This document shows positions 46,184 to 54,963 of a stretch of 64,000 nt of DNA, piece by piece. The notes beneath the pieces were generated by a model. The model saw only the letters and a list, made by a program, of their open reading frames with translations. It searched no databases and had not been told where the DNA came from. The first letter of the stretch is position 1; every line of letters begins with the position of its first letter. Source of the DNA: Bordetella genomosp. 4 (GTDB lineage: Bacteria > Pseudomonadota > Gammaproteobacteria > Burkholderiales > Burkholderiaceae_B); assembly GCF_002261185.1 (NCBI RefSeq), contig NZ_NEVQ01000017.1, forward strand, positions 124,001 through 188,000, in the 5' to 3' direction. The position numbers and the translations under genes were made by a program.

Positions 46184-47446
46184 ATGCAGACGACAAACAG
46201 CCCCTCCGAGCGCAGCGCCTTGGCCGGTGTACGCATCCTAGACCTGACGGCCGTGGTATTCGGCCCCTATGCCTCGCAGATCCTGGCCGACTACGGCGCG
46301 GATGTCATCAAGGTCGAACCGCCGGAAGGCGACTCGACCCGCCGCACCGGGCCCAGACAAGAGGATGATCTAGCTGCAATCTTTCTGGGCATCAACCGCA
46401 ACAAGCGCAGCATCGTACTGGACCTGAAACAAGCCGACGCGCGCGAAGCCCTGCTGACTCTCGTTGATAGCGCAGACGTCCTCATGCACAGCATGCGCCC
46501 GGCAAAAATGGCGCGGCTGGGCTTGGACCCGCAAAAGCTGTGCGCCCGCAATCCACGACTGATCTACGCCGGCCTGTATGGTTTTGGCGCGGGTGGCGCG
46601 TATGCCGATCAGCCCGCCTATGATGACATTGTGCAGGGCCTCACAGGCATCGCTGACATCACGCAGCGCCAAAGCGGCGAACCGCGTTATCTGCCCACCA
46701 TAGCCGCAGACAAAACCTGCGGCCTGGTAGCGGCCCACGCCATTCTGGCGGCCCTGTTTCAACGCGAACGCACAGGCCTGGGGCAGCAACTCGAAGTCCC
46801 GATGTTCGAATCCATGGCGTCGTATCTCTTGGTGGAGCATTTTTACGGCCGCCACCTGCAAGACAGCCCTGATACCGGCACCGCAGGCTATCCGCGCGTA
46901 TTAGCCCCCTGGCGACGCCCGTATCAGACCACCGACGGCTATTTGTGCATGATGCCTTACACCGATGCCCATTGGCACCGCTTCTTTAATGAAACCGGCC
47001 ACGAAGCGCTGGTCGATGATCCGCGCTTTACGGACATCACAGCACGCACACAGCATATCGAGGACCTCTACGCGCTGGTAGGCCGCATCGTCGCAGACCA
47101 TCCCACGGCCCACTGGCTCGCCTTGTGCCAGCGCCTGGAAATCCCGGCCGCGCCCGTCAACCGCCTGGAAGACCTAGAGCAAGATCCGCATCTGCGCAGC
47201 GTGGATTTCTTTGTTCCGTTGACCAGCACTGCCGGTCACCACTATCGCTTTACGCGCAACCCTGTCCGGCTGCAGCGCTCTCATGTACCGCCGGCCATGC
47301 CGCCTCGGCTGGGTGAACACACCCGCCAGGTGCTGCAACAAGCAGGGCTGTCACCCCAACGTATTGAAGAGTTGCTGGCGAGCGGCAGTGCTCGCGACAG
47401 CAACCACTCCGTTTCCCTTTCCACGCCACCCGAGGTTGAGCAATGA
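46184..47446 (+). CDS. Class III (CaiB/BaiF) CoA-transferase
   Basis: The 420-residue protein has the class III signatures: LAGVRILDLTAVVFGPYASQ (start of the Rossmann domain), LADYGADVIKVEPPEGDSTR, NKRSIVLDLK, and the catalytic aspartate in DQPAYDDIVQGLTGI. Such enzymes move CoA between an acyl-CoA and a free acid. It is followed by a MaoC hydratase gene with a 4-bp overlap and by a Bug receptor gene, so together they form an uptake-activation-hydration unit for an unknown carboxylic acid. Confidence 0.93.
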   Translation: MQTTNSPSERSALAGVRILDLTAVVFGPYASQILADYGADVIKVEPPEGDSTRRTGPRQEDDLAAIFLGINRNKRSIVLDLKQADAREALLTLVDSADVLMHSMRPAKMARLGLDPQKLCARNPRLIYAGLYGFGAGGAYADQPAYDDIVQGLTGIADITQRQSGEPRYLPTIAADKTCGLVAAHAILAALFQRERTGLGQQLEVPMFESMASYLLVEHFYGRHLQDSPDTGTAGYPRVLAPWRRPYQTTDGYLCMMPYTDAHWHRFFNETGHEALVDDPRFTDITARTQHIEDLYALVGRIVADHPTAHWLALCQRLEIPAAPVNRLEDLEQDPHLRSVDFFVPLTSTAGHHYRFTRNPVRLQRSHVPPAMPPRLGEHTRQVLQQAGLSPQRIEELLASGSARDSNHSVSLSTPPEVEQ

Positions 47447-47913
47447 CAACACCCCAAACCCCTACCGTGCTAGGACGAGGCTACTACTGGCAGGACCTGC
47501 AAGTCGGCCAGCGCTTTCACACATTCCGCCGCACCATTACCGAGACCGATATCGTCAACTTCATCAGCGCCACCGGCATGCTGGAGACCATCTTTATCGA
47601 TGCCACCTTCGAACACGGCGCCATCCGCGGCCGCCCCGCGCCGGGCGCACTGACATACGGCTTGATCGAGGGGCTGCTGATGCAAGGCATGGTACAGGGC
47701 ACTGGTCTCGCATTGCTGGAGGTACATAAAAAAATGCTGGCGCCGGTCGTTGCGGGCGACACCATCTGGGCAGAAGTCGAAGTCACCGGCATACGCCCTA
47801 CCTCCAAAAACAATCGCGCCGTGGTGAACTCATCGATCGAAGTTCGCAACCAGCACGGACAAGCCGTGATGACTTACACAGCGACGCGTTTGCTCGCCGG
47901 CAAGCCCGATTGA
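47443..47913 (+). CDS. MaoC-like (hot-dog) dehydratase
   Basis: The 156-residue hot-dog protein has the hydratase motif region TITETDIVNFISATGMLETI with the catalytic Asp/His equivalent positions, and RPAPGALTYGLIEGL. MaoC-like proteins add water to enoyl-CoA esters, for example mesaconyl-CoA hydratase in related clusters with a class III CoA-transferase. It starts inside the end of the CoA-transferase gene (ATGA), so the two proteins are coupled. Given the CitE-like gene elsewhere, a mesaconate/itaconate-type route is possible but speculative. Confidence 0.9.
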   Translation: MTTPQTPTVLGRGYYWQDLQVGQRFHTFRRTITETDIVNFISATGMLETIFIDATFEHGAIRGRPAPGALTYGLIEGLLMQGMVQGTGLALLEVHKKMLAPVVAGDTIWAEVEVTGIRPTSKNNRAVVNSSIEVRNQHGQAVMTYTATRLLAGKPD

Positions 47914-47922
47914 ATCGCCAAC

Positions 47923-48002
47923 CCGGCGCATCCAACGAGGTGCGCCGGAAATAAAAACGGGCGCAGGACGCCAGATAACAACAACGCATTGCCGCCTGCG
48001 CC
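47923..48002 (+). repeat. Two hairpins between the MaoC and Bug genes
   Basis: CCGGCGCA (47923-47930) pairs with TGCGCCGG (47941-47948), and GGCGCAGG (47960-47967) pairs with CCTGCGCC (47995-48002). No T-run follows, so they may stabilise or process mRNA rather than end it. Confidence 0.55.
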
Positions 48003-48078
48003 TTGAGACATAAGCAACAACAGCGCATCACCTTCGCGCTGCAAAACAAAAGCCACAACAATACAAGGAGACAAACAC

Positions 48079-49050
48079 ATGAAACGCATACATCACCTAT
48101 TCGCCGCCCTGATAGCCCTGGCAGGCATCGGTCTTGCCTCGTCCGCACTGGCCGCCTGGCCCGAACGCCCGGTCACCATGGTGGTACCTTTCCCACCCGG
48201 CGGCCCCACGGACCTGGTCGCTCGGGTATTGGCCAAGCAGCTATCCGAGCAAACGGGCCAGACCTTCGTCGTCGAAAACAAAGGCGGCGCCAACGGCAAC
48301 ATAGGCATGCAGTATGCGGCAGGGGCCAAACCAGATGGCTATACCGTGCTGTACAACACCTCATCCATTGCGTTAAGCCCCAATCTCTACCGCAACCTGG
48401 CGTTTGACCCCATCAAAGATTTCGATGCGGTCTCATCGACAGCGGTGATCCCTCTCGTGTTGTTGACGCATCCCTCAGTGCCTGTGCACAACGTCAAAGA
48501 ATTCGTCGACTATGCCAAATCCCATCCAGGCAAACTGTCTTATGCCTCAGCAGGCGCAGGCAATGTGACCCATCTGGGCGCACTGCTATTCCTGCGCTCG
48601 GTGGACATAGAGGCCGCCCATATCCCTTATCGCGGCAGCGCGCCCGCCATGACAGATTTGGTGGGCGGCCAAGTTCAATTCATGACCAACACATTGAACG
48701 ACTCACTGGGCTTTATCCGCGAAGGAAAACTACGCGCCCTGGCCGTCAGCAGCAGAACGCGCAGCCCTCAACTACCCGATACCCCCACCTTGGCCGAGAC
48801 CGTCGTTCCCGATTTCGAAATGGGCGCATGGCAAGGCATCGTCGTCCCGGCGGGCACACCGGCGGAAATCATCAACAGTCTCAACGCACAGATCCGCAAG
48901 GCCCTGCAATCGCCCGAGGTCTTGAAACAGCTCGCCGCCCAAGGTGCGCAACCACTGGGCGCCTCGCCACAGGAGTACGAACAATACATCAGCGATGAGA
49001 TCCAGCGTTGGCACGAGGTCGTCAAGGCCGCCAATGTACGGCTGGATTGA
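48079..49050 (+). CDS. Bug/TctC-family solute-binding protein
   Basis: The 323-residue receptor has a signal peptide (MKRIHHLFAALIALAGIGLA, cleavage after SSALA) and the Bug loops RPVTMVVPFPPGGPTDLVAR and VVENKGGANGNIGM. AAGGAGA precedes the ATG. It lies 165 bp after the MaoC gene, with two hairpins between them, and is probably part of the same transcript at a different level. It should deliver the acid that the CoA-transferase activates; the ligand and membrane partner are unknown. Confidence 0.93.
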   Translation: MKRIHHLFAALIALAGIGLASSALAAWPERPVTMVVPFPPGGPTDLVARVLAKQLSEQTGQTFVVENKGGANGNIGMQYAAGAKPDGYTVLYNTSSIALSPNLYRNLAFDPIKDFDAVSSTAVIPLVLLTHPSVPVHNVKEFVDYAKSHPGKLSYASAGAGNVTHLGALLFLRSVDIEAAHIPYRGSAPAMTDLVGGQVQFMTNTLNDSLGFIREGKLRALAVSSRTRSPQLPDTPTLAETVVPDFEMGAWQGIVVPAGTPAEIINSLNAQIRKALQSPEVLKQLAAQGAQPLGASPQEYEQYISDEIQRWHEVVKAANVRLD

Positions 49051-49165
49051 ATATTCTGGCTTCGACTCAGCGTGCAGCTATCCCCACAGTGAACGTCGAA
49101 TGCTGAAACGTAGAGGTCCAGGCATGGAACATGGGCCTAGATGCATTGCCTCGGCATGGCCAGAT

Positions 49166-49200
49166 GCATTAGGGGGGCGACCTAAGTCGCCCCCTAATGC
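49166..49200. terminator. Hairpin between convergent Bug and proV genes
   Basis: GCATTAGGGG and GCGA pair with TCGC and CCCCTAATGC. It stands in the 204-bp gap between two convergent genes and may stop transcription from both sides, though no T-run is present. Confidence 0.6.
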
Positions 49201-49254
49201 CATACTCGTCAAGGTGCTCAGGAATCATGCCGGAACACCAAAAGGCTCGCGGCG

Positions 49255-50514
49255 CTAAGCAGACTCGGTCGCTTTGACCGTATTCTGGTTCGGCTCTTCA
49301 TCAGTTGCTGACGACGCAGCCGCTTCAGGCGCAGCATCCTGCAATGCCGGCGTGACCAGGTCCACGACCTTCTTGCGGGACAGCATACCGATGAACTCGT
49401 CATCCTCGCCCGTCACGGCGACCGGTTGATCACTGTGCACCAGACGAGCCAATACCTCGTCCAGGCCAGCCGTAGCAGGCACCGACGCCAGATCCTCGAC
49501 ATACGCCGACACATCGCGCACACCTGCTTCGACTGCGCGCTGCGCTGCCTCGCTCGTGAGCACACCCGCCAATCGCTTACCATCAAGCACCGGCGCATAC
49601 TCGAAACTCAACGCATGCATACGGTCCAACGCATGCGCCGGACGGGAACGCATGGTCAACGTCAGCCGCGGCGGATTCACCGCATGCGCAGCATTGAGGA
49701 CCTTGGTACGGTTGACGTCTTGCAAGAATGCCTGCACATAGTCATTCGCCGGATTCAGCAAGATGTCTTCCGGCGTGCCCTCCTGCACCAGCTCGCCGTC
49801 CTTCAGAATCGCAATGCGATTACCCAGACGCAGCGCCTCGTCCAGATCGTGCGTAATGAACACGATGGTCTTGTTCAGCTTAGCTTGCAACTGCAACAGA
49901 TGGTCCTGCATTTCACGGCGGATCAGCGGATCCAGCGCCGAGAACGCCTCGTCCATCAACAGGATCTCGGCATCGGTCGCCAAGGCACGAGCCAAGCCCA
50001 CGCGCTGCTGCATCCCACCCGACAACTGATGCGGATACTGCGCTTCAAACCCATTCAGCCCGACCTGATCCAGCCAATGGCGCGCGCGCTCTTCCCGCTC
50101 CGCCTTGGCCACACCCTGCACAGTCAGACCGTACGCAGCGTTATCCAGCACCGTACGATGCGGAAACAAGCCAAAGCGCTGGAACACCATGCTCATTTTC
50201 TTTTGGCGGAACGTCTCCAGCTCACGCTTGCCCAGGCTGACCACATCCACGCCATCGACCAGGATATGGCCGGCGCTAGGTTCGATCAAACGATTGAAAT
50301 GGCGGATCAACGTCGATTTACCCGAGCCGGACAGACCCATGATGACGTAGATACTGCCCTCTTCGATCGACAGGCTGATGTCACGCAACCCCAGCGTATG
50401 GCCGCTCTTGGCCAACAGGTCTTCCTTGCTCATGCCGCTCTGCGCGGCAGACAACCACTTTTCCGGATGCGGGCCAAAGATCTTATAAATGTTTTTGACT
50501 TCAATCTTGCTCAT
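49255..50514 (-). CDS. proV: Glycine betaine/proline ABC transporter ATP-binding protein
   Basis: The 419-residue ATPase has Walker A GLSGSGKST, signature LSGGMQQRVGLARAL, Walker B ILLMDEAFSALDP and the switch FITHDLDEAL. After the nucleotide-binding domain, two CBS motifs (about 285-395) match the OpuA/ProV class that senses ionic strength. It drives uptake of betaine or proline for osmoprotection. GGAGG precedes the ATG, which overlaps the proW stop. It is the last gene of proX-proW-proV. Confidence 0.95.
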   Translation of the reverse strand: MSKIEVKNIYKIFGPHPEKWLSAAQSGMSKEDLLAKSGHTLGLRDISLSIEEGSIYVIMGLSGSGKSTLIRHFNRLIEPSAGHILVDGVDVVSLGKRELETFRQKKMSMVFQRFGLFPHRTVLDNAAYGLTVQGVAKAEREERARHWLDQVGLNGFEAQYPHQLSGGMQQRVGLARALATDAEILLMDEAFSALDPLIRREMQDHLLQLQAKLNKTIVFITHDLDEALRLGNRIAILKDGELVQEGTPEDILLNPANDYVQAFLQDVNRTKVLNAAHAVNPPRLTLTMRSRPAHALDRMHALSFEYAPVLDGKRLAGVLTSEAAQRAVEAGVRDVSAYVEDLASVPATAGLDEVLARLVHSDQPVAVTGEDDEFIGMLSRKKVVDLVTPALQDAAPEAAASSATDEEPNQNTVKATESA

Positions 50515-51368
50515 CGGTGGCCTCCTTTACGTACACGGTGTCCATAGGATTGTGTAATGCGGTCAAACAACACCGCCAACACCACAATCCCCAGGCCTGC
50601 GAGCAGACCTCGGCCAACCTCCAGACGATTGATACCCAACAACACTTCGTAACCCAGGCCACGCGCCCCGATCATCGAAGCAATCACCACCATCGATAAC
50701 GCCATCATCGTGGTCTGGTTGATACCAGCCATGATATTGGGCAAAGCCAGTGGCAACTGCACACCAAACAACTGCTGGCGCGCATTCGCGCCAAACGCGC
50801 GCGACGCCTCGAGCACCTCGCGATCAACCAGACGAATCCCCAAATCAGTCAAGCGGATCAGCGGCGGCACCGCATAAATCACTGTAGCAATAATCGCGGG
50901 AATCTTGCCCAAACCAAACAACATCACCACCGGAATCAGATAAACGAAACTCGGCATTGTCTGCATGACGTCCAGAATCGGCAACATGATGGAGCGCAGC
51001 CAATTGACCCGCGCCATCAGCACTCCCACTGGGATACCGATAATCACCGACAGCCCTGCCGCCATGATCATCAGTGCCAGCGTCTGCATCCCTGCATCCC
51101 ACAGCCCCAGCAGTCCGATCACGCACAACAGCGCGCCCATGGCAATGCTCAGACCAATACGCCGGCTGACACCCCAGGCAATCGCGATGGTGACCAACAC
51201 CACCAGCCACCATGGCGTGCTGCGCAAGACTTGCTCCAGCCACACCAACGCGCTCAGGAACGGCTGCGACATCGATTCCAAGGTGTCCGCATACTGCGTC
51301 ACCAAGTGATCGACAAATGAATCAATAGCGCCACGCACAGCGCGTGGCGGAATAATTTCTGGAAACAT
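50511..51368 (-). CDS. proW: Glycine betaine/proline ABC transporter permease
   Basis: The 285-residue inner-membrane permease has about seven hydrophobic segments and the ABC EAA loop, EASRAFGANARQQLFGVQLP then LALPNIMAGINQ. It should form the channel with ProV and receive ligand from the receptor encoded at 51943. A strong AAGGAGGG ribosome site lies just before the ATG. A 574-bp gap separates it from proX and contains a long-stem hairpin element. Confidence 0.94.
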   Translation of the reverse strand: MFPEIIPPRAVRGAIDSFVDHLVTQYADTLESMSQPFLSALVWLEQVLRSTPWWLVVLVTIAIAWGVSRRIGLSIAMGALLCVIGLLGLWDAGMQTLALMIMAAGLSVIIGIPVGVLMARVNWLRSIMLPILDVMQTMPSFVYLIPVVMLFGLGKIPAIIATVIYAVPPLIRLTDLGIRLVDREVLEASRAFGANARQQLFGVQLPLALPNIMAGINQTTMMALSMVVIASMIGARGLGYEVLLGINRLEVGRGLLAGLGIVVLAVLFDRITQSYGHRVRKGGHR

Positions 51369-51942
51369 AAACCCTCCTTACGGGCATGCCGTAGAGCGAT
51401 GCAGCCGATAAACACACAGAGCAATCAGCTGCATGACCCTAGTCACGCAATGTGCCTCTCGTACCAAGCCAACGGCCACAATCGCCTTCGGACTAGGTCA
51501 CATGAACATGCCGTACGAACATTCACACAACATGCCCCCTGCTCACGCCCGACGTGGCATGCGCCGCACGCACATATCGCCCGGCACACGTCAGCGACGA
51601 GACACATGTAGGACACATACGAGAACCACAGAAAAACACAATCAATGCCGCGGCCAGCCACTACTGCGAGTCCCTGCTGGGTGCCGGGCAGTTGCCCGCC
51701 GGCCCGTAGAGCCGCGATGTAGCCTCGCGCAGCGAGGCCGAGGCCCCTGCTCACGGGCCGAGTCGCGGCGATAGGGCCGGCGGGCAACTGCCCGGCACCC
51801 AGCAGGGACGCCTAAGCAGAGAAACCCGCTGCACTGAGCACAGCCCCACCGCACGAAAATAACGTAGCGGAGCCACGCGCACACATGAAACGCGGGCGCC
51901 TATCACTTCAACAGGCCAAGCGAGCGTCCCGACAAGCGACGC
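51369..51942. other. proX-proW intergenic region
   Basis: These 574 bp hold no gene. The hairpin element at 51663-51816 is the main feature. The stretch from about 51400 to 51650 is rich in A, C and CA-repeats (such as CACACATATC and CACATACGAG) with no recognisable element. Confidence 0.65.
51663..51816 (+). repeat. Long-stem hairpin element, copy 4
   Basis: The outer stem is 36 bp and perfect: 51670-51705 pairs with 51774-51809. Inside it, GCCGCGA (51711-51717) pairs with TCGCGGC (51763-51769), and GCCTCGC (51722-51728) pairs with GCGAGGC (51732-51738). The foot is ACTGCGAGTC on the left and GACGCCTAAG on the right. CGATAGGGCC before the 3' arm also occurs in copy 3. Confidence 0.9.
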
Positions 51943-52941
51943 TTACAACGCCGCTTTGACCCGCGTAGCCACCTCCGCAGGCACCCACTTGCTCCATACA
52001 TCAGACTTATTCTTCAGGAACCACTGGGCAACATCAGACGACTCATCCCCCGACTCTTCCATATAGGCCAACGTCGCATCCATCTCGGGCAGCGGCACGG
52101 AAACCTTGGACAAGAACTCGGTCAACTTCGGTGCTTTCTCTGCAAAACCAGAATTCACAGCCGTAAAGACGGGGTTTTCCGGATAAGCGCTAGGCTGAGG
52201 ATCCTTGCACTGCGGCGACGTCAGACACTTATGCTTTTCCGCGTCATACGGCGGCAATTCCAGCTTCACCAGATCCAGCGAACCCACCAGCGGCGTCGGA
52301 TACCAGTAATAGAAAACCACGTTCTGCTTGCGCTTGTAGGCCGATGTCAACGCGGCCTTCTGGGCAGCGCCGGTGCCCGGCGAATACAGCGTGTACGAAT
52401 CGTCCAATTTCAAAGCATGAAACAGATTCGTGCTGACGACTTCGCAACCCCAGCCTGCCGGACATCCGTAGAAACGTCCCTTGGAGGGCTCTTCCGGATC
52501 TTTGAATTCATCCTTGAATTTAGGCAGATCCGCCGCCGACTTCAGCTCAGGCAGACGTTCCGCGGTATAGCGAGGGATAAACCAGGCCTCGCCGCCCATA
52601 TACACATCACCGATGCGCTTGACCTTGCCGGTCTTCTCGGCCTTGTCCCATGGTTCGGCGACGCTGTTGAGCCAAATCTCGGTATTGATGTCCAAATCGC
52701 CGCGCTCTAACGCGGCCAACGCTGGCAGCGTTTCTGTAGGCAGGGTTTCGGTCTTGCACCCATAGCCCTTTTCCATGATGAATCGTTGGACATCGACCAG
52801 GACCAGATTGGATTCCCAGTTCATGCCGCCAAACTTGACCGGACGGTCGATTTCGCATTGTGCGTCGGCTGCTTGAGCAGTACCGGCAAACGCGAGGAAC
52901 ACCGCTGCAGCGGACAGGGTTTTGACAGGATTGAAACGCAT
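51943..52941 (-). CDS. proX: Glycine betaine/proline-type periplasmic binding protein
   Basis: The 332-residue receptor has a signal peptide (MRFNPVKTLSAAAVFLAFAG, cleavage after AQA) and an OpuAC-type fold: VKFGGMNWESNLVLVDVQRF, WLNSVAEPWDKAEKTGKVKR, GCPAGWGCEVVSTNLF and the ligand-facing aromatics FYYWYPTPLVG. Its cysteines (CEID, GCKT, GCPAGWGC, KCLTSPQC) could form disulfides. GGAGGC precedes the ATG at 52939-52941. The 574-bp spacer before proW contains a large hairpin. Confidence 0.9.
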   Translation of the reverse strand: MRFNPVKTLSAAAVFLAFAGTAQAADAQCEIDRPVKFGGMNWESNLVLVDVQRFIMEKGYGCKTETLPTETLPALAALERGDLDINTEIWLNSVAEPWDKAEKTGKVKRIGDVYMGGEAWFIPRYTAERLPELKSAADLPKFKDEFKDPEEPSKGRFYGCPAGWGCEVVSTNLFHALKLDDSYTLYSPGTGAAQKAALTSAYKRKQNVVFYYWYPTPLVGSLDLVKLELPPYDAEKHKCLTSPQCKDPQPSAYPENPVFTAVNSGFAEKAPKLTEFLSKVSVPLPEMDATLAYMEESGDESSDVAQWFLKNKSDVWSKWVPAEVATRVKAAL

Positions 52942-53513
52942 TGGCTTTTGCCTCCATAGGTTCAAGGACACCTCGCCAACCAAACCAGGTTGCGTGATGC
53001 CGTGGAGCTAAGGGGGTTGTGCGGAAGACGGGCAGAACCGCCAATACAAACCGACACTAGCAGCGAGACGTGGCGTCGCAAGGGACGTCAGCCTCGTCAG
53101 ACAGCAAACCCAAACAGCAGCCCTCAAAAGGCCCCTGTCGGGATGACAGAATTTTGAATACAACTAAATGAAGAAGCCAGCATCTTAGCCGATTTTGACT
53201 GTCCGACCAACACCCATGTCGAATCATTTGGATACAAAAATCCAAAAAACGGCTAGGGAAACTACTCATTGATCGGGTGCAAAGCCCCTATCTACGCGGT
53301 GTTGCGCCGCAATATAAACAGGACACATTTAGTTTCTTTGAGTTTCTAACAGTTGTTATTGAGGCGAAAAATTTGCCGGTGGCCGGCGATTTTCGGTCAA
53401 TTTTTCCGCTAATTTTTCAGGCAGCGAAACGCGGGGCCGCCATTTTGGCGACCCCGCATGTCAGCTGTCCGTTCGCGCCGGCAATCAATGAGACCGACGG
53501 ACAACCCCCATCC
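52942..53513. other. proX upstream region and cfa downstream region
   Basis: These 572 bp hold no credible gene. The segment 53140-53400 is much more AT-rich than average and probably holds the proX promoter. The hairpin at 53431-53457 ends the cfa gene. Confidence 0.55.
53431..53457 (-). terminator. Terminator of cfa
   Basis: GCGGGG and CGCCA pair with TGGCG and CCCCGC around a TTTT loop. On the minus strand GTTTC follows, and the hairpin stands about 55 bp after the cfa stop. Confidence 0.65.
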
Positions 53514-54773
53514 TCACGCGTCGGTATACATATAAGTTCGTCGCCATGGATAGCCAAGATCTGCCGGGTTATCCAACTCGTCGGGCCGCCCCGTCGCCGG
53601 CGTCGTGGCCAGCACCTGGTGCAATGCGATCCAGCCATGCTCGAACGCCATCGCGCAACCCGCCAAATACAGCCGGTAGGCCCGCAGCGACCGGGCACCC
53701 TGCTCGCCTTGCAAGAGTTGGACGGCTTCGGGCAGACGTGCCTCCAGCGCATCGCTCCATGCCCATAGGGTACGTGCGTAATGAGGGCGTAGGTTTTCCA
53801 CGTCCACCCCTTCCAGACCGCCGTTGGTCATGGCTTCCATCACGCTGCTGATGTGGGTCAGTTCACCGCCCGGGAAGATGTATTTTTCAATGAACTCGCC
53901 CATCCCGCTGCCCAGCTCGGCGTTATACAAGCCGGCCGCGGTAATGCCGTGGTTCATGATCAGCCCGCCCGGTTTGACCAGGCGCCGCAGCTTGGCAAAG
54001 TACCCTGGCAGTTGGGCGCGGCCCACGTGCTCGAACATCCCGACTGACGCCAATTTGTCGTAGGGCTGAGACTCATCGAGTTTGCGGTAGTCCAGCAGTT
54101 CCATCCGCACTCGGCCCGACAGGCCCTTCTCCTGGATCAGTTTATTGACATAGGCATGCTGATTACGCGACAGCGTGATCCCCGTCGCATCGACCCCGTA
54201 GTTCTCCGCGGCCCACAGCAACAGCCCGCCCCAGCCGGCTCCCACATCCAGAAAGCGCTCGCCCGCCTTCAAACGCAACTTGCGGCAAATGTGGTCCAGC
54301 TTGGCCTCTTGAGCCTGAGCCAGATTCATCTGGGGCGTACGGTAATACGCGCAGGAATAAACGCGGCGCGGATCCAGCCACAGCGCATAAAACTCGTCGG
54401 ATAAGTCGTAGTGAAACTCGATTTGCTTGGCGTCACGCTCGACGGAGTGGCGCCACACCGAGATCACTTTGCGCACCAGTTCCGTCAACCAGCCCCCCCG
54501 TGCCGCATCGACCGGCGAACCCGGCAACAGCGCCGCAGCAGCGGCCATGACATCGCGCATATTGCCCTGGATATCGATGCGACCCTCGACGTAATCCTGG
54601 CCCAACACCCCGACCGCCCCTTCGGCCAAGTGAGCCAACGCCGATTTATCGCGCGCGACGAACCGAACCTTTGGATCGGCAGGCCCGACGACAGTGCCAT
54701 CAGGCAACTCTAACTGTACGGTGACTGGCAATGCTTGCAACTTGCGCTCTACAGCAGACAGCATAGGATTCAC
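53514..54773 (-). CDS. cfa: Cyclopropane-fatty-acyl-phospholipid synthase
   Basis: The 419-residue SAM-dependent enzyme adds a methylene to the double bond of membrane phospholipids. The N-terminal domain (1-130) is followed by the methyltransferase domain with YDLSDEFYALWLDPRRVYSC, then FLDVGAGWGGLLLWAAENYG (SAM site), MFEHVGRAQLPGYFAKLRRL and a C-terminal helical part. The YDLSDEFY and SCAYY positions fit the substrate channel. The ATG is at 54771-54773. It is divergent from the bcr-like gene. Confidence 0.93.
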   Translation of the reverse strand: MNPMLSAVERKLQALPVTVQLELPDGTVVGPADPKVRFVARDKSALAHLAEGAVGVLGQDYVEGRIDIQGNMRDVMAAAAALLPGSPVDAARGGWLTELVRKVISVWRHSVERDAKQIEFHYDLSDEFYALWLDPRRVYSCAYYRTPQMNLAQAQEAKLDHICRKLRLKAGERFLDVGAGWGGLLLWAAENYGVDATGITLSRNQHAYVNKLIQEKGLSGRVRMELLDYRKLDESQPYDKLASVGMFEHVGRAQLPGYFAKLRRLVKPGGLIMNHGITAAGLYNAELGSGMGEFIEKYIFPGGELTHISSVMEAMTNGGLEGVDVENLRPHYARTLWAWSDALEARLPEAVQLLQGEQGARSLRAYRLYLAGCAMAFEHGWIALHQVLATTPATGRPDELDNPADLGYPWRRTYMYTDA

Positions 54774-54963
54774 AGCTTCTCCCCTACATGAAAGAACTGA
54801 GCAACTCTATCCGAAAATCACCACTCACTGCCAGTCCTACACGCATGCTAGAATAGTTAGCTTGCTATCTAATTCAGCGAGACGTCAACTTCCCTATCCA
54901 TGCGCGGTGTTTCTGTGCGGCACGCGCATTACCAGTAGCACAGCCCCTCCCGCCCACGCATTC

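Noticed and set aside
4865..51816. CRISPR array or insertion sequence explanation for the hairpin elements
   Set aside because: Copies are isolated, with unlike arms and no spacers; no transposase gene accompanies any copy.
53277..53513. Small gene in the AT-rich region upstream of proX
   Set aside because: The open frame runs through the cfa terminator into the antisense of cfa and has no ribosome site.
54694..54963. Bcr-like protein with a 90-residue N-terminal extension
   Set aside because: The extension overlaps the cfa coding region and has no membrane or family features.
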